A stretch of 6,413 nucleotides of DNA, taken from NCBI GenBank assembly GCA_009699915.1, contig WLNG01000083.1, positions 1 to 6,413 of the forward strand, read 5' to 3'. The notes below the pieces were generated by a model, which saw nothing but the letters and a program-made list of their open reading frames with translations, did not search any database and was not told the origin of the DNA. The position numbers and the translations under genes are program-made. Every line of letters starts with the position of its first letter. The first letter of the stretch is position 1. This stretch comes from Actinomycetota bacterium (lineage in GTDB: Bacteria; Actinomycetota; Thermoleophilia; Solirubrobacterales; Solirubrobacteraceae). Shown here piece by piece: positions 4,917 through 6,413 of the stretch.

Positions 4917-6413
4917 ATGGCCGATCAACCTGCGGCACGTCATCCGGCCGGTCCGCTCGGACGGGTCGGCCATTGGAACTGGCCGCTGCTCCTGCTCGCC
5001 GGCCTCGTCGCGGCGATCGTCGTCGGAACGATCCTCTACCCGACGTACGCGAACTACGACTCCACGTACTCGCTGATCTGGGGTCGTGAGGTGATCCACG
5101 GGCACGCCCCGTCTTTCGAGGCCTATCGCGCTCCCACGCAGCATCCGCTCGGCGTTCTCATCGGGGCGATCCTCTCGCTCTTCGGCTATCTCGGAGATCG
5201 CCTCTTCGTCCTGCTGATGCTCGCCGCGTTCGTCATCCTCGTGATGGGGCTGTACCGCCTGGGTCGTTCGGCATTCACGACGCTCGTCGGGCTTGTCGCG
5301 GCGGTGATCGTCTGCACGCGATTCGACTTCCCCTTCCTCGCGGCACGCGGCTACATCGACATCCCGTTCCTGGCGCTCGTCATCTGGGCCGGGGTACTGG
5401 AGGTCGAGAGGCCACGCCGCGGGCGCCCGGTGCTCTGGCTGCTGATGCTCGCGGGGCTCCTGCGCCCCGAAGCCTGGGTCCTCAGCGGCATCTACTGGCT
5501 CTGGCTCTTCCCCCGGCGGACCTGGCGCGAGCGCCTCGGCGATGCGCTGATCGTCGCCTCGGCTCCCGTGATCTGGGCGGGCCTGGACTATGCGGTCACC
5601 GGTGATCCCCTGTACTCGCAGAACCACACCAGCGGTCTCGCCGAGGAGCTCGGACGCTCGAAGGGGCTGGGGGAGGTCCCGCACGCCACGGTGACGTTCA
5701 TGCGCGCCCTCGTGAAGCTGCCGGTCGCGCTCGCGGGCATCGCAGGCGTGGTGATCGCTGCGGTCTTCTCGCCTGCGCGCCTGCGCGTCCCGCTCGCGCT
5801 GCTGCTTGTCGGCCTGCTGACCTTCGCGCTGGTCGGCGCTGCCGGGCTCTCGGTCATCAATCGTTACCTGCTCGTCCCCTCGCTGATGGTGATGGTCTTC
5901 GCCGGCGTCGCACTCGGTGGCTGGACGATGCTGGAGCGCGGGCGGCTGCGCACAGGCTGGATCGTCCTGTCGTGCCTGGTGGTCGCCTTCGGCATCACGT
6001 GGACGGCGCTGCGCGTGAATGTCTCGCAGCTGACGAATGAACTGCGTCAGCGCGGCGACGCTCGCGTCGGCCTGAGGCACCTGCTCGATCAGCCGCGCGT
6101 GCGTGCGGCGCTCGCCTGCGGCCCGGTGCTGACCCCGAACCACCGGCTGATCGGTGACGTGCGCTGGATCATGAATCTGCCGGAGAGCAAGGTGATCGCG
6201 CGCAGCGACACCGCACGGGCCGCCGGCGTCGACGCCGGCCTGGCGATCGTCCCGGCGTGGCGCAGTTCGCTGCTGCGGCAGGGCTTCGACCCCGTCGACG
6301 TGACGGTCGACGACACGCTGCGAGCCGCGCCACCGCTCGGTTGGGAGCGGATCGCCGTCAGCGAGTTCTATGCCGCCTACGCGCACTGTCCGGTATCGCC
6401 GGCCGGGGCCTGA
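4917..6413 (+). CDS. Polytopic membrane glycosyltransferase, GT-C superfamily-like (ArnT/PMT-related)
   Basis: This complete 498-residue protein has about 11-12 hydrophobic helices in residues 22-363 and a C-terminal extramembrane part of about 130 residues (366-498). Helix 1 (22-41) is followed by NYDSTYSLIWGREVIHG (46-62), the first outer loop, where GT-C enzymes carry their catalytic acidic residue (D48 here), and then APTQHPLGVLIGAI (72-85). Further along are LRPEAW (182-187) and TGDPLYSQNHTSG (228-240), both typical of actinobacterial membrane glycosyltransferases. GT-C enzymes use lipid-phosphate-linked sugars on the outer membrane face, which fits the divergent neighbour that may make such a donor. 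The tail contains ACGPVLTPNHRLIGDVRW (400-417) and two cysteines (401, 491) that could pair outside the cell. The ATG at 4917 is preferred because the protein starts with a short polar tail before helix 1. Acceptor and sugar are unknown, and an unrelated polytopic membrane protein is a weaker alternative. Confidence 0.82.
   Translation: MADQPAARHPAGPLGRVGHWNWPLLLLAGLVAAIVVGTILYPTYANYDSTYSLIWGREVIHGHAPSFEAYRAPTQHPLGVLIGAILSLFGYLGDRLFVLLMLAAFVILVMGLYRLGRSAFTTLVGLVAAVIVCTRFDFPFLAARGYIDIPFLALVIWAGVLEVERPRRGRPVLWLLMLAGLLRPEAWVLSGIYWLWLFPRRTWRERLGDALIVASAPVIWAGLDYAVTGDPLYSQNHTSGLAEELGRSKGLGEVPHATVTFMRALVKLPVALAGIAGVVIAAVFSPARLRVPLALLLVGLLTFALVGAAGLSVINRYLLVPSLMVMVFAGVALGGWTMLERGRLRTGWIVLSCLVVAFGITWTALRVNVSQLTNELRQRGDARVGLRHLLDQPRVRAALACGPVLTPNHRLIGDVRWIMNLPESKVIARSDTARAAGVDAGLAIVPAWRSSLLRQGFDPVDVTVDDTLRAAPPLGWERIAVSEFYAAYAHCPVSPAGA

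Noticed and set aside
4824..6386. Minus-strand open frame of 520 residues opposite the GT-C gene
   Set aside because: Its translation is Arg/Asp/Glu/Gln-rich low-complexity sequence typical of antisense reading of GC-rich membrane protein genes, whereas the plus frame shows ordered helices and GT-C motifs.

Overview
This 6.4-kb window is GC-rich (roughly two thirds G+C by eye) and almost entirely coding. Composition, GTG starts, Ala/Arg/Asp/Gly-rich proteins and the gene families suggest a chromosome segment from a high-GC actinobacterium. A Thermoleophilia/Solirubrobacterales-type organism is my best guess, but it is an inference from style, not a proven assignment. I see no tRNA, rRNA, CRISPR array, insertion sequence, integrase or phage gene, and no gene-free stretch longer than 108 bases.

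Layout. (1) 1-345 (+): the C-terminal end of a FtsX/MacB-type ABC transporter permease, cut by the window edge. It converges on the next gene with a 12-bp gap and a GC-rich hairpin at the junction. (2) 358-4808 (-): four genes on one strand that look like one operon. In transcription order they are a membrane-attached family 2 glycosyltransferase (3738-4808), a class I SAM-dependent methyltransferase (3109-3741, overlapping the previous gene by 4 bases), a 12-helix polysaccharide flippase-like protein (1764-3089, gap 19) and a secreted RTX/beta-roll calcium-binding repeat protein (358-1731, gap 32). (3) 4809-4916: a 108-bp divergent intergenic region with TAnnnT elements at the same 12-nt distance from both start codons. 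(4) 4917-6413 (+): a complete polytopic GT-C-like membrane glycosyltransferase whose stop codon is the last triplet of the window.

How the genes may work together. The four-gene operon and the divergent GT-C gene read as a small cell-surface glycan locus. The family 2 enzyme could make a polyprenyl-phosphate sugar or build a lipid-linked glycan on the cytoplasmic face. The methyltransferase could modify or cap it, and the flippase could move the lipid-linked product outward. The GT-C protein could transfer lipid-phosphate-linked sugar on the outer face. The RTX protein, which carries a Sec signal, would be the exported surface partner, possibly a carrier or acceptor of the glycan. The individual family calls are well supported by motifs; the joint pathway is inference. 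The most distinctive points are the internally duplicated RTX protein with two Cys-pair capping modules, its place at the end of a glycan operon, and the mirror-image start regions of the two divergent transcripts.
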